Assembly (NCBI RefSeq): GCF_014698115.1
Contig: NZ_JACJSJ010000077.1
Location: 1-40,699, forward strand
Reading direction: 5' to 3'
DNA from: Nostoc sp. FACHB-973
Lineage (GTDB): Bacteria > Cyanobacteriota > Cyanobacteriia > Cyanobacteriales > Nostocaceae
Length of the DNA: 40,699 bases
Part shown: positions 16,000-24,424 of the stretch, piece after piece
Position numbering within the stretch: the stretch's first letter is position 1
Layout of the letters: the number at the start of each line of letters is the position of its first letter
Notes under the pieces: model-generated
What the model was told of the DNA's origin: nothing
What the model saw: only the letters and a program-made list of their open reading frames with translations
Databases searched by the model: none
Made by a program: the position numbers and the translations under genes

Positions 16000-18900
16000 A
16001 TGTTTAGTAGTCTACAGTCAAAAGATTTGCACAATGCTTTGATTGATGCTTTTCCTACTATGCCATCATTAGAGCAGATGTTGTTATTTGAACTATCTAA
16101 AAATCTACGAGCAATTGCTAGTGAAGGAAGTTTACAAGATATTGTCTTTGAATTAATAAAAACAGCAAATTCTCAGGGATGGGTTGAAGATTTAATTTGC
16201 GCTGCTTGTAACTCCAATCCTGGAAACAAAAAAATGCAAAGTATTCTTCAAAAGTTCATTCTTAAAAAGAGTAACGATCTACATACAATAATTGAGGAAC
16301 GATTGAAATCTGAATATGAGAATCTAGAGGAGCTAGGCACGGGTAATTTTGGAATTACCTACCGTGCTACTATAAAAAACGAATCAAAGGATATTGTTAT
16401 TAAGACTATAAAAATTGAAGAATTATACCAAATAATTAAATCACATAGTCAAGATAATTTTAAAAAAAATAGTCAGAAAATAAAAAAAATTCAAAAAGAA
16501 GCTGAATTTTTATCAAGTTTTCTACATTCTAATATTGTAAGATATCAAACTCATTTCATGGAAGAATTTAAATTCTTGATGATTAATGAATCATCGAACA
16601 AGCAAGATGATAGGTTTTGTTCAATATGCAAATTGGAATTATTATTTCTTGTAATGGAATATATTGAGGGAAAAAATTTAGAAGAGCTTGTTAGCCAGAG
16701 AGAGTTCCCTTTAGAAGAAGCAGAAGCATTACGCTATATTCAGCAAATTGGTGAGGCATTGACTGTTGTTCATAGTAAAGGTGTGTTGCATCGGGATATC
16801 AAACCAAGAAATATTATGGTGCGTCAAGATACTAATGAGGCGGTACTGATTGATTTTGGAATAGCACGAGAGTTTAATCCTAATGTTACTCAAACGCACA
16901 CTGTGTCCTTTACTCAAGGTTATGCCCCGCCCGAACAGCTCGATCCAAAAGCCAAACGAGGAAACTATACTGACATCTACGGTTTAGCTGCAACACTATA
17001 CCATTTGTTAACTCAAAAACATCCAAGTCCTGCTTTATTTAGAAGAACTCAACCTTTAGATGAACCTAAGAAGATTAATTCTAGTATTAGTGATAGGGTG
17101 AACGAGGCAATTCTTTGGGGAATGGAATTAGAACCTAGTAAACGTCCTCAGACAGTTCAAAAGTGGTTTACATATATATTTTCCTTGGAAACTCCTATTG
17201 AACTAAAACCGCATCAAGAAGTTCCTAGAAAATCTTCTATATTAGAGTCTGTACCAGGAGATAACCTAAATCCGAAGAAAGATGCCATAGCTGAATACAG
17301 CAAGCAGGTTGAGGAATTTCTAGCGGATGATGGCGAGATTTCTTTTGTGGAATCGGAAATTTTAAATGATTTACAAGAAAAACTAGGATTAACAGAAGAA
17401 CAAGTCCGTGCAGTTCGAGACGAAGTATTAAAACCTTTTGGAATTTATAAAGAAAATCTAGATAAATACCGACAATTATTTACTAAGTTGGTAGATGAAC
17501 AAGGATATCTATTGGACAAAAAAGCTAAAGCTGAATTAGAGAAATTACAAAAATACTATCAGCTAAAAGATAAGGATATAGCTCTTCTGGAAAAAGAAGC
17601 TGAACAACAAGAAGTTGAAAAAGTCCGACAACAACAGGAAGCAGAAAGATTACGCCAATATCTGGAAAAAGCTGAATACCAGGGAAAACTGCAACGTTAC
17701 GAGCAAGAGTTATCCAAGGCAGTAAAAAAGGTGTATCCTCTAGATGAATATGTCCGCAAGGGCTTAAAAAACTTTCAACAGTCTTTAGGGATCAAAGATG
17801 AAGATGTTGCACTAGTTGAACAGTCAGTTATTGCACCAAAAGAAGCTGAATATCGAAGACAACTTGAGACTGAAAGGCTAAAACGACAACAGGAAAACGA
17901 AAGATTACGCCAAGAGCTGGAAAAAGCCGAATACCAGGCGAAACTGCACCGTTATGAGCAAGAGTTATCCAAGGCAGTAAAAAAGGTGTATCCTCTAGAT
18001 GAGTATGTCCGCAAAGGCTTAAAAAACTTTCAACAGTCTTTAGGACTCAAAGATGAAGATGTTGCACTAGTTGAACAGTCAGTTATCGCACCAAAAGAAG
18101 CTGAGTATCGAAGACAAAAGCAAGCTGAGTATCGAAGACAAAAGCAAGCTGAGTATCGAAGACAAAAGCAAGCTGAACAACAATTCATTAAAGCCAATTC
18201 TAATGATGCTAACTACTACAATGAGCAAGGGATTTCTTGCTATAGGTTAGGAGATTATCAAGGAGCGTTTGAATATTTTAACCAAGCTATTAAACTCAAT
18301 CCTAATGTTGCTCAATACTACTATAATAGGGGCGATTCTCGTCGTATTTTAGGAGATTATCAAGGAGCTATTGAAGATTACAACCAAGCTATTAAACTCA
18401 ATCCTAATGATGCTGACTACTACAATAATCGGGGGGTTTGTCGCCGCAATTTAGGGGATAATCAAGGAGGTATTGAAGATTACAACCAAGCTATTAAACT
18501 CAATCCTAATGTTGATCAATACTACTGTAATAGGGGAAATCCTCGTCGTATTTTAGGAGATTATCAAGGAGCTATTGAAGATTATAACCAAGCTATTAAG
18601 CTCAATCCTAATGTTGCTGATTACTACAATAATCGGGGGGTTTGTCGCTGTAATTTAGGGGACAATCAAGGAGCTATTGAAGATTATAACCAAGCTATTA
18701 AACTCAATCCTAATGTTGCTGATTACTACAATAATCGGGGAGTTTGTCGCTGTAATTTAGGGGATAATCAAGGAGCTATTGAAGATTATAACCAAGCTAT
18801 TAAGCTCAATCCTAATGATGCTGATTACTACAATAATCGGGGGGTTTCTCGCCGTAATTTAGGGGATAATCAAGGAGCTATTGAAGATTATAACCAAGCT

Positions 18901-19197
18901 ATTAAACTCAATGTTCATGATGCTCAATACTACCATAACAGGGGGGTTTGTCGCAGTATTTTAGAGGACTATCAAGGGGCTATTGAAGACTTGGATCAAG
19001 CTATTAGAATAAATCCTAATAATGCTCGTCATTATGCAAATAAAGGTCAAATTTATCATAATCAAAGTAATAGAAAAAATGCAATTTTAAATTACGAAAA
19101 AGCATCAAGTATTTATTTAAATGAAGGAAATTATGAAGAATATCAAGCGATAAGAGATAAAATAAAAAAATTGAATTCGCCTTTATGGTGGCTTTAA
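16000..19197 (+). CDS. EAD1-like domain + Ser/Thr protein kinase + helical modules + TPR protein
   Basis: A 1065-residue protein with AGGA before the ATG. Residues 3-85 (LHNALIDAFPTMPSLEQMLL...) resemble Effector-Associated Domain 1, a death-like adaptor of bacterial conflict systems. A Hanks-type kinase spans about 106-395: Gly loop GTGNFG (113-118), Lys135, HRDIKPRN (265-271), DFG (285-287), GYAPPEQL. All catalytic residues are present. A small insert holds Cys207/Cys210. Residues 430-540 form a helical module (QVEEFLADDGEISFVE). Two near-identical 80-residue coiled modules follow (about 546-620, 627-706), then 8-residue AEYRRQKQ repeats and nine near-identical TPRs (735-1045). It probably senses or recruits partners through EAD1 and TPRs and signals by phosphorylation. 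No signal peptide or membrane segment is seen. Confidence 0.88.
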   Translation: MFSSLQSKDLHNALIDAFPTMPSLEQMLLFELSKNLRAIASEGSLQDIVFELIKTANSQGWVEDLICAACNSNPGNKKMQSILQKFILKKSNDLHTIIEERLKSEYENLEELGTGNFGITYRATIKNESKDIVIKTIKIEELYQIIKSHSQDNFKKNSQKIKKIQKEAEFLSSFLHSNIVRYQTHFMEEFKFLMINESSNKQDDRFCSICKLELLFLVMEYIEGKNLEELVSQREFPLEEAEALRYIQQIGEALTVVHSKGVLHRDIKPRNIMVRQDTNEAVLIDFGIAREFNPNVTQTHTVSFTQGYAPPEQLDPKAKRGNYTDIYGLAATLYHLLTQKHPSPALFRRTQPLDEPKKINSSISDRVNEAILWGMELEPSKRPQTVQKWFTYIFSLETPIELKPHQEVPRKSSILESVPGDNLNPKKDAIAEYSKQVEEFLADDGEISFVESEILNDLQEKLGLTEEQVRAVRDEVLKPFGIYKENLDKYRQLFTKLVDEQGYLLDKKAKAELEKLQKYYQLKDKDIALLEKEAEQQEVEKVRQQQEAERLRQYLEKAEYQGKLQRYEQELSKAVKKVYPLDEYVRKGLKNFQQSLGIKDEDVALVEQSVIAPKEAEYRRQLETERLKRQQENERLRQELEKAEYQAKLHRYEQELSKAVKKVYPLDEYVRKGLKNFQQSLGLKDEDVALVEQSVIAPKEAEYRRQKQAEYRRQKQAEYRRQKQAEQQFIKANSNDANYYNEQGISCYRLGDYQGAFEYFNQAIKLNPNVAQYYYNRGDSRRILGDYQGAIEDYNQAIKLNPNDADYYNNRGVCRRNLGDNQGGIEDYNQAIKLNPNVDQYYCNRGNPRRILGDYQGAIEDYNQAIKLNPNVADYYNNRGVCRCNLGDNQGAIEDYNQAIKLNPNVADYYNNRGVCRCNLGDNQGAIEDYNQAIKLNPNDADYYNNRGVSRRNLGDNQGAIEDYNQAIKLNVHDAQYYHNRGVCRSILEDYQGAIEDLDQAIRINPNNARHYANKGQIYHNQSNRKNAILNYEKASSIYLNEGNYEEYQAIRDKIKKLNSPLWWL
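17641..18177 (+). repeat. Internal duplication and 24-base tandem repeats in the kinase gene
   Basis: Two copies of a roughly 240-base unit (about 17641-17865 and 17884-18108) are almost identical at DNA level, encoding RYEQELSKAVKKVYP and then LDEYVRKGLKNFQQSLG. Three tandem 24-base units of the form GCTGAGTATCGAAGACAAAA follow at about 18100-18173. Confidence 0.85.
18190..19080 (+). repeat. Tandem 102-base TPR-coding repeats
   Basis: Nine successive 102-base units encode 34-residue TPRs. Units three to seven are nearly identical in DNA, sharing long blocks such as GAAGATTATAACCAAGCTAT. This suggests recent expansion by unequal recombination or slippage. Confidence 0.88.
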
Positions 19198-19787
19198 TAT
19201 GGATATCAATTTCTATAAAATCAGGGTAAAAATATGAATAAATGCTCCTTTAGGGTGACTGGTGAGATACCTGCAAAAAGAGACACGTTGGAAATAAATA
19301 TTGCAAACAATGCCTTGTTGATTTACTAACTTGCCCAAAAATGATAAAAGGCAAATCAAACTTTTCTACGGTAAAACCAAGCTTTACCCTTTTTAGTTCC
19401 TTACACTTGCCCATAAATGGTTATTATCTTGAGGTGAAAGGCTACAGCATAGACTCAGTAATTAATTCAACCTTGTTTATGCTTTCTACAAAGTACAGAA
19501 ATTTTACATTTTGTGACGGATATTTCGGTAACAGCCAATTTTATTGATTTGATTAGTTTTGTAGAAAGCCTGCATAATAAATTTCCACTAAGTTTAAAAA
19601 TACTGTGTTTTGTTGTCGTTATTTACTTTGTGGAAAGTAAAAACACACGCCAAGATAATGACCCTTTTAGGGAATGTATTCATTTGAATAGTCAAGTTGA
19701 GGTTGAGGCTGAAACAAGGTTTAATCAAGGTTTTTGACAATTAGAATTATCACAAACTTTAGAAACAAGTACATTTAGAGGAAAGAT
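19198..19787. other. AT-rich gap between kinase and TerB-DnaJ genes
   Basis: Two short frames are possible (19341-19547, ATG; 19513-19737, GTG, with one hydrophobic stretch LSLKILCFVVVIYFV). Neither has a recognisable domain and they overlap each other. A perfect 12-base inverted repeat, GCTTTCTACAAA at 19481-19492 and TTTGTAGAAAGC at 19558-19569, sits inside. CTTGCCCAAAAATG (about 19331-19344) is echoed by CTTGCCCATAAATG (about 19407-19420). I see no supported gene. Confidence 0.45.
19513..19737 (+). CDS. Possible small one-TM protein (doubtful)
   Basis: A 74-codon frame with GTG start encodes one hydrophobic segment (about residues 27-41) followed by a charged tail ending EVEAETRFNQGF. It lies 51 bases before the TerB-DnaJ gene on the same strand. 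There is no clear ribosome binding site and no known family. It could be a chance frame in AT-rich DNA; its only support is position and the membrane segment. Confidence 0.2.
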   Translation: MTDISVTANFIDLISFVESLHNKFPLSLKILCFVVVIYFVESKNTRQDNDPFRECIHLNSQVEVEAETRFNQGF

Positions 19788-20519
19788 ATGGGATTTTGGG
19801 GAAAGATGATATTTTGTACTGCTGGTGCAGTGTTGGGCGGCCCAATAGGTGCAGCTATTGGTGTTACTATCGGAACCGCTGTTGATTCCTTTAATTCTTC
19901 AAATGAAGAATTATCTAATGCACAAAAAATTCAGTTACTATTCTTTAGATGTCTTGCAAAGGTTGCAAAATCGGATGGAAGAGTTTCCGACGAAGAGATT
20001 GCGGTTGTTGAAACTATAATGAAAGAGGGTCTTGAATTAGATGAAGCTAGTAGAAAAGTAGCAATTTCTATATTTCGAGAAGCCAAGGATAGTAATACTA
20101 GTTTTGAAGAATATCTTACTCAATTAGCCTCATTAATTGAATACGATCTCGAATTTGGCAAATTTCTTTTATACGCTTTTTACCAAGTTGCTACTGCCGA
20201 TGGAAGTATAAGTAGTCAAGAAAAACAAATGCTTCTTCAAACTGAACGCACTCTTCGTCTTATACCAGGAACTGTGGAGGAACTTCTGGAAAATTCAATG
20301 GAACCGGAAACGGCATATCAGTTGCTTGGATGCTCTCCGGAGATGACTGATGAGGAGATCAAACGCATATATCGTCAAAAATCTCTTCAATTTCATCCCG
20401 ATCAAATAAGAAATAAAGGGCTATCCTCAGAATTTATAGAATTTGCTAATTCTCAGCAAGCTAAGATAAATGCAGCATATGAAAAAATTATGTCTTCACG
20501 TACATCGAAGGCTTTGTAA
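19788..20519 (+). CDS. TerB-DnaJ domain protein (DjlA-like)
   Basis: This 243-residue protein starts at an ATG preceded by a strong AGAGGAAAG site. Residues 8-32 are a Gly/Ala-rich membrane segment (GAVLGGPIGAAIGVTIGT). Residues 47-155 are a TerB helical domain with two acidic motifs, KSDGRVSDEE (61-70) and TADGSISSQE (136-145), that bind metal in relatives. Residues 175-236 are a J domain with the HPD tripeptide at 203-205 (QFHPDQ), which would stimulate a DnaK ATPase. The order matches DjlA. TerB domains are recurrent in tellurite/stress and phage-defence neighbourhoods. It follows the EAD1 kinase in the same direction, though 590 bases apart, so a shared function is an inference. Confidence 0.85.
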   Translation: MGFWGKMIFCTAGAVLGGPIGAAIGVTIGTAVDSFNSSNEELSNAQKIQLLFFRCLAKVAKSDGRVSDEEIAVVETIMKEGLELDEASRKVAISIFREAKDSNTSFEEYLTQLASLIEYDLEFGKFLLYAFYQVATADGSISSQEKQMLLQTERTLRLIPGTVEELLENSMEPETAYQLLGCSPEMTDEEIKRIYRQKSLQFHPDQIRNKGLSSEFIEFANSQQAKINAAYEKIMSSRTSKAL

Positions 20520-20522
20520 AAG

Positions 20523-20589
20523 TTGTAACCAGACCCTAAAATCCTCGCTTATGCTTCGAGACCCTGACAAATTTTGGGTCTGGTTACAA
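20523..20589. terminator. Strong inverted repeat between convergent genes
   Basis: TTGTAACCAGACCC (20523-20536) pairs perfectly with GGGTCTGGTTACAA (20576-20589), extended by an AAAAT/ATTTT block. It exactly fills the space between the stop codons of the TerB-DnaJ and amidase genes. It could serve both strands as a terminator, or be a small mobile palindrome. Confidence 0.6.
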
Positions 20590-20590
20590 T

Positions 20591-21988
20591 TTATATAGCC
20601 AAGGCTGGACGATGATGAATCCAAGGTTTAGCCGCTTCTATTTGCGCTGCTAGGCTGATGAGTGTGGCTTCAGCCGCCGGCTTGCCAATGAGCTGCACAC
20701 TGATGGGTAAACCTTTACTATCAAATCCTACAGGAATGGCGATCGCTGGTTGTCCAGTTGCATTGGCAGGCGGACAAGGGGCAACCCATTGAATAATATT
20801 TTGGAATGTTTCTTCTGGACTCAGATTAGCCCATTCCCCAACACGGATAGGTGAATGTAAATAAACTGGCAATACCAGCACATCAACGGTATCGAAAAAC
20901 GCCACAATTTGCCGTGCCACTACCTGCATTTGGGAAACTGCTTGCAGGTACTCAGCTACGGAACCTGTGCGGGCAAATAGCCAGCGGTTCACCGGTTGTA
21001 AGGCTTCAACAGGAAGTCCTGACGCAGCTATCCCAGCTTGCCAAACGATTTGAAATGGTTCAACTAAACCGCTGAAATCTGGAGATTTCTGTTCAACTTG
21101 ATGACCAAGTTGTTCTAATAACTGGACTGTTTCTCGGACGCCTTGCTGACAGTTGGCATCAGCTTCTCCCAAAGGAAAAATGCTAGTGTCAAAGGCAATT
21201 CGCAAAGTACCAGGTTTTGTTTCGCTGGCGGCGAGAAATGATGTTTCAGGATCTGGTAACCAGTAAGGATCGCCTGTCATGTAACCAGATATGGCATCCA
21301 AAAGCGCAGCAGCATCAGCTACAGTCCGGGTGATCGGCCCGTTGACGGCAATTCCAGCCAAGCGTTCGCCTACAGGTGCTTTACTCACCCTACCCCGTGA
21401 TGGTTTGAGTCCCACCAAACCACAACAAGCCGCAGGTCCCCGAATGGAACCACCGCCATCAGAACCTTGGGCGATCGCACACAATCCGGCTGCTACCGCC
21501 GCCGCTGCACCACCACTAGAACCACCAGGAGTGTATTCTAAATTCCACGGATTTCTCGCTGCGGGAAAACCCGTAGGTTCACTGTAAGGAAATGAACCTA
21601 ATTCCGAAGTGGCTGTTTTACCAAGAATAGTAAACCCGGCTTGTTTAATCCGCGTCACAACCCCATCATCATAGTTAGCGATATTGTTGATTAATGCCGG
21701 ATTTCCATAGGTACAGGCAACACCTGCTACAGCATTCAGGTCTTTGATGGAAATCGGCACACCAAAAAATGGCGGTAGTTCTGAGGTAGTTGTCAGTAAT
21801 TCTGTTTTGGCTTTGGCATCTGCGATCGCCATTTCTGCCGTAACTGTAAAATAACTTCCTAATTGGGGATTCAACTGCCCAATCCGTTCTAAATATATTT
21901 CTACCAACTCTAGCGGTGATACTTCCCGGCGACGGATTAATTGGGCTAACTCTAGTGCTGGGGTAAATGCTAAATCAACTTCATTCAT
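20591..21988 (-). CDS. Amidase-signature family amidase
   Basis: A 465-residue amidase-signature hydrolase. The Ser-cisSer-Lys triad is intact: Lys82 (SIKDLN), Ser157 in GGSSGG (155-160), and nucleophile Ser181 in GGGSIRGPA. The spacings of 75 and 24 residues equal those in well-studied members. It opens with AFTPALELAQLIRRREVSPLELVEIYLERI, as in GatA-like and other amidases. It is probably a general amidase rather than GatA, as gatB/gatC are absent here and the length is slightly short. Substrate is unknown. It is convergent with the TerB-DnaJ gene. Confidence 0.93.
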   Translation of the reverse strand: MNEVDLAFTPALELAQLIRRREVSPLELVEIYLERIGQLNPQLGSYFTVTAEMAIADAKAKTELLTTTSELPPFFGVPISIKDLNAVAGVACTYGNPALINNIANYDDGVVTRIKQAGFTILGKTATSELGSFPYSEPTGFPAARNPWNLEYTPGGSSGGAAAAVAAGLCAIAQGSDGGGSIRGPAACCGLVGLKPSRGRVSKAPVGERLAGIAVNGPITRTVADAAALLDAISGYMTGDPYWLPDPETSFLAASETKPGTLRIAFDTSIFPLGEADANCQQGVRETVQLLEQLGHQVEQKSPDFSGLVEPFQIVWQAGIAASGLPVEALQPVNRWLFARTGSVAEYLQAVSQMQVVARQIVAFFDTVDVLVLPVYLHSPIRVGEWANLSPEETFQNIIQWVAPCPPANATGQPAIAIPVGFDSKGLPISVQLIGKPAAEATLISLAAQIEAAKPWIHHRPALAI

Positions 21989-22195
21989 ACGTTAGTGAAT
22001 AGGTAGCTTTGCCTGTCTTGAGATTTTTAAACTGAAATTGTTACTTTAGTAGGATTTCCGGGAACTATATATTCTATAGTTCCTGAAATTTGTCATTGAT
22101 TTAGGATGCTTAGATGCAATGGGAGTGGTTATGCTCTTACTCCAGTCATTTTAATTGTTTCGCATATATTTTCGACAAATCCCTAAGGGGTATTT

Positions 22196-23659
22196 ATGGC
22201 TAACCTAGAATTACTTGTTAATGAATTGCCAAAATTGATTCAGAATTTGAAGCTAACTATTGGCGATTCTCAGGAAATTATGCAACAAATTATCCTGATC
22301 AATAATGCTCAAGAAGAACTCAGGAATATTCAAAAATTAATTGTTCAGGAATTAAAATTTGACAACATTAAAAATTCGGCGATCGCTACAGTTCCTCGAA
22401 CTAATACAGTACCTAATTTTTTAATACCTCATCTTGGATTAGTAGAGCCAGCCCTAACAGCAAAATTTGGCAGAGAAACTAAACTTTCATTAAATGATTT
22501 ACAAAAAAAAATTGATGCCTGGATTGAATGGGGTTATTTTTTGCAGGCATTAGCTGCTGACATTCTCAGTGATGTTCAGCTGGTCAACCAACTCAATTCT
22601 GACAGTCACCATGTCAGTTTACCCGCTAAATTTAAAGCAATTGCTGAAAATTTAAAGAGTAATTCAGTCTTTGGTAACTCTAAAAATTTAGAGTATCAAG
22701 TTCAAAAAATCAGCAATTCCCAAAAGGAATTATTACAACTACAACAAAAATTAAATTATATTTTTAACACTATCAAAACAAGTCATAGTTTCTTAACTAT
22801 ATTATTAGGTCTTTCTGCTTTTTGTGGTAAATCGGGATTTGCTTTAGAGTGGTTGGATGATGACCACGAATTAATTATATCAAGTGATGGTACAATTCAA
22901 GAATTAACAGATATTTTAAATGAATGTGATATTTTTCAAGAAAAAATTGCTACTTTAATCATTCAGGGTGACACTTTAAGAGAAGAGGCAGAACAAGCTA
23001 TAAAAAACATTGAACAGCAAAGTACTAAAGAACTAACTGTTAGCAAAAAATTAGAAATATTCCCAAAAGTTTCGACACAAAAAATAGTACGTTCAGGTTT
23101 TATTATATTCTCAAGCTTATTAGTATTAGGTTTTGGTGGTTGGCAAATGCGAAACCAAAATCCCCAATTACAAAATCTAAGTTTAACTCCAGAAGAAAAA
23201 GCGATCGCTAATTTTAAATCTGCTCAAAAACTTGGCATGGAAGCTGCTTCTCTAGTTCAAAAGCCGCCACATTCTCTACAAGTTTGGCAACAAGCAGAAA
23301 CTAAATGGTATCAAGCAATAAACTTGTTAAATAGCATTCCCAGTCAAACATCAGTTTCTGATAAAGCAAAGAATAAATTAACTCGTTATCGGATTAACTA
23401 TAACGCTATCAGTCAAATAGTCTTAACTGAAAAAAAAGCACTCACTAACTTAAAATCAGCCCAAAAGCTAGCAATAGAAGCTACTTTTTTTGTACAAAAT
23501 TCGCCTCATTCAGCAATCACTCGCCAGCAAGCAAAAGACAAATGGAAGCAAGCAATTAATTTATTAGAAGCTATTCCAGAAAATAGCTCTGTCTCTATAC
23601 AAGCTAAAGAAACACTTCCTATTTATAAAACTAACTATGCTGCTATTAGATCAAGATAA
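22196..23659 (+). CDS. Single-TM protein with duplicated C-terminal module, unknown function
   Basis: A 487-residue protein not matched to a known family. The N-terminal 300 residues are helical and Gln/Asn/Lys-rich, with probable coiled coil (SNSQKELLQLQQKLNYIF). One membrane segment is at about 300-317 (GFIIFSSLLVLGFGGW). The C-terminal part holds two copies of a module of about 75 residues. Each begins ANFKSAQKLGMEAAS or TNLKSAQKLAIEATF and continues with 'W.QA..KW.QAINLL..IP..S.VS..AK'. The module is TPR-like in pattern and seems to lie outside the cytoplasm or face a partner across the membrane. The gene stands alone, with HIP1 sites and codon use like its core neighbours. Confidence 0.7.
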   Translation: MANLELLVNELPKLIQNLKLTIGDSQEIMQQIILINNAQEELRNIQKLIVQELKFDNIKNSAIATVPRTNTVPNFLIPHLGLVEPALTAKFGRETKLSLNDLQKKIDAWIEWGYFLQALAADILSDVQLVNQLNSDSHHVSLPAKFKAIAENLKSNSVFGNSKNLEYQVQKISNSQKELLQLQQKLNYIFNTIKTSHSFLTILLGLSAFCGKSGFALEWLDDDHELIISSDGTIQELTDILNECDIFQEKIATLIIQGDTLREEAEQAIKNIEQQSTKELTVSKKLEIFPKVSTQKIVRSGFIIFSSLLVLGFGGWQMRNQNPQLQNLSLTPEEKAIANFKSAQKLGMEAASLVQKPPHSLQVWQQAETKWYQAINLLNSIPSQTSVSDKAKNKLTRYRINYNAISQIVLTEKKALTNLKSAQKLAIEATFFVQNSPHSAITRQQAKDKWKQAINLLEAIPENSSVSIQAKETLPIYKTNYAAIRSR

Positions 23660-24424
23660 ATTAGAGACGATTTATAAAATAACGCACCGCAATATAAAAT
23701 GGTGCATTAGGCGCAGTTCATATTTATCGCGATCGTTAATCTCAAAATATGCGCCTAACACAGCCTACAATAACTTTATTTTTACTTTATAAATAGCCTC
23801 TCACACAACGATACTATGAGAATATTCCTTTCCCAGTCCCTAGTTCCCAGTCCCCAGTCCCTTATTTAAATTGAGATACTCATCGAATTACTGACAATTG
23901 GGGATTGACTACAGTGATTCTACTAAATTTAATATTTTATTTATTTTCTCTGGGACTTTCCGTAACAATCGCCCAAATACTTGCAAATCAAGCTTTTTTG
24001 ATGACTCGTTTGTGTTCAGCGTTTTATGTTATACATCAAAAATGATGTTTAGAATACTTTTCTCTTCAACTAAAAACTATATATTTTGCACATCTAGCAC
24101 AGTAGGAAACGCCAAGGGGGAAACTGGGTAAAAGGTACAAGGTAAAAAGTACAAAGCAATAAGGTAAAGTTTTCTTCTTCATTTTTGCTCTCTTTCTATC
24201 CTTGTGGCGCAAGCATTTTCCCTGCTCCCTCTCGGCGTTTTAATTTTTCCTTCATCCGTTGCAGCAAGCTCACAACAGCTGTGACGGATTTTTGCTTTCT
24301 TTAGTTTCTGACGTTTCAACTTTGGTTTTTGTAAACCTTGTTGGTATTTAAGTAAATAACCTTAATTGAATGATTTGTCAATAGGTTTGTAAAAATATTT
24401 TATGAAAATAGAATAAAGACTCAA
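23660..24424. other. Long gap with repeats, no supported gene
   Basis: An inverted repeat, TTAGGCGCA (23707-23715) and TGCGCCTAA (23750-23758), with GGTGCATTAG/CTAACACAGCC flanks belongs to a repeat of the 'ggtgcgttaggcg' kind. Heptamers CCCAGTCCCTAGTTCCCAGT lie at 23834-23853. An AGGTACAAGGTAAAAAGTAC tract is near 24133-24152. The rest is AT-rich and unstructured. A 77-codon frame at 23898-24131 has no ATG start and no features. Confidence 0.5.

Noticed and set aside
18190..19080. Regular 102-base repeats considered as a non-coding array
   Set aside because: The period is 34 codons with the TPR consensus in frame.
19341..19547. 68-codon frame with ATG in the island gap
   Set aside because: No domain and no ribosome site; it overlaps the slightly better 19513-19737 candidate.
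20523..20589. Inverted repeat considered as an insertion-sequence end
   Set aside because: Its two arms face each other within 67 bases with no transposase; terminator or tiny palindrome is simpler.
23898..24131. 77-codon plus-strand frame
   Set aside because: TTG start, no ribosome site, no domain, AT-rich biased composition.
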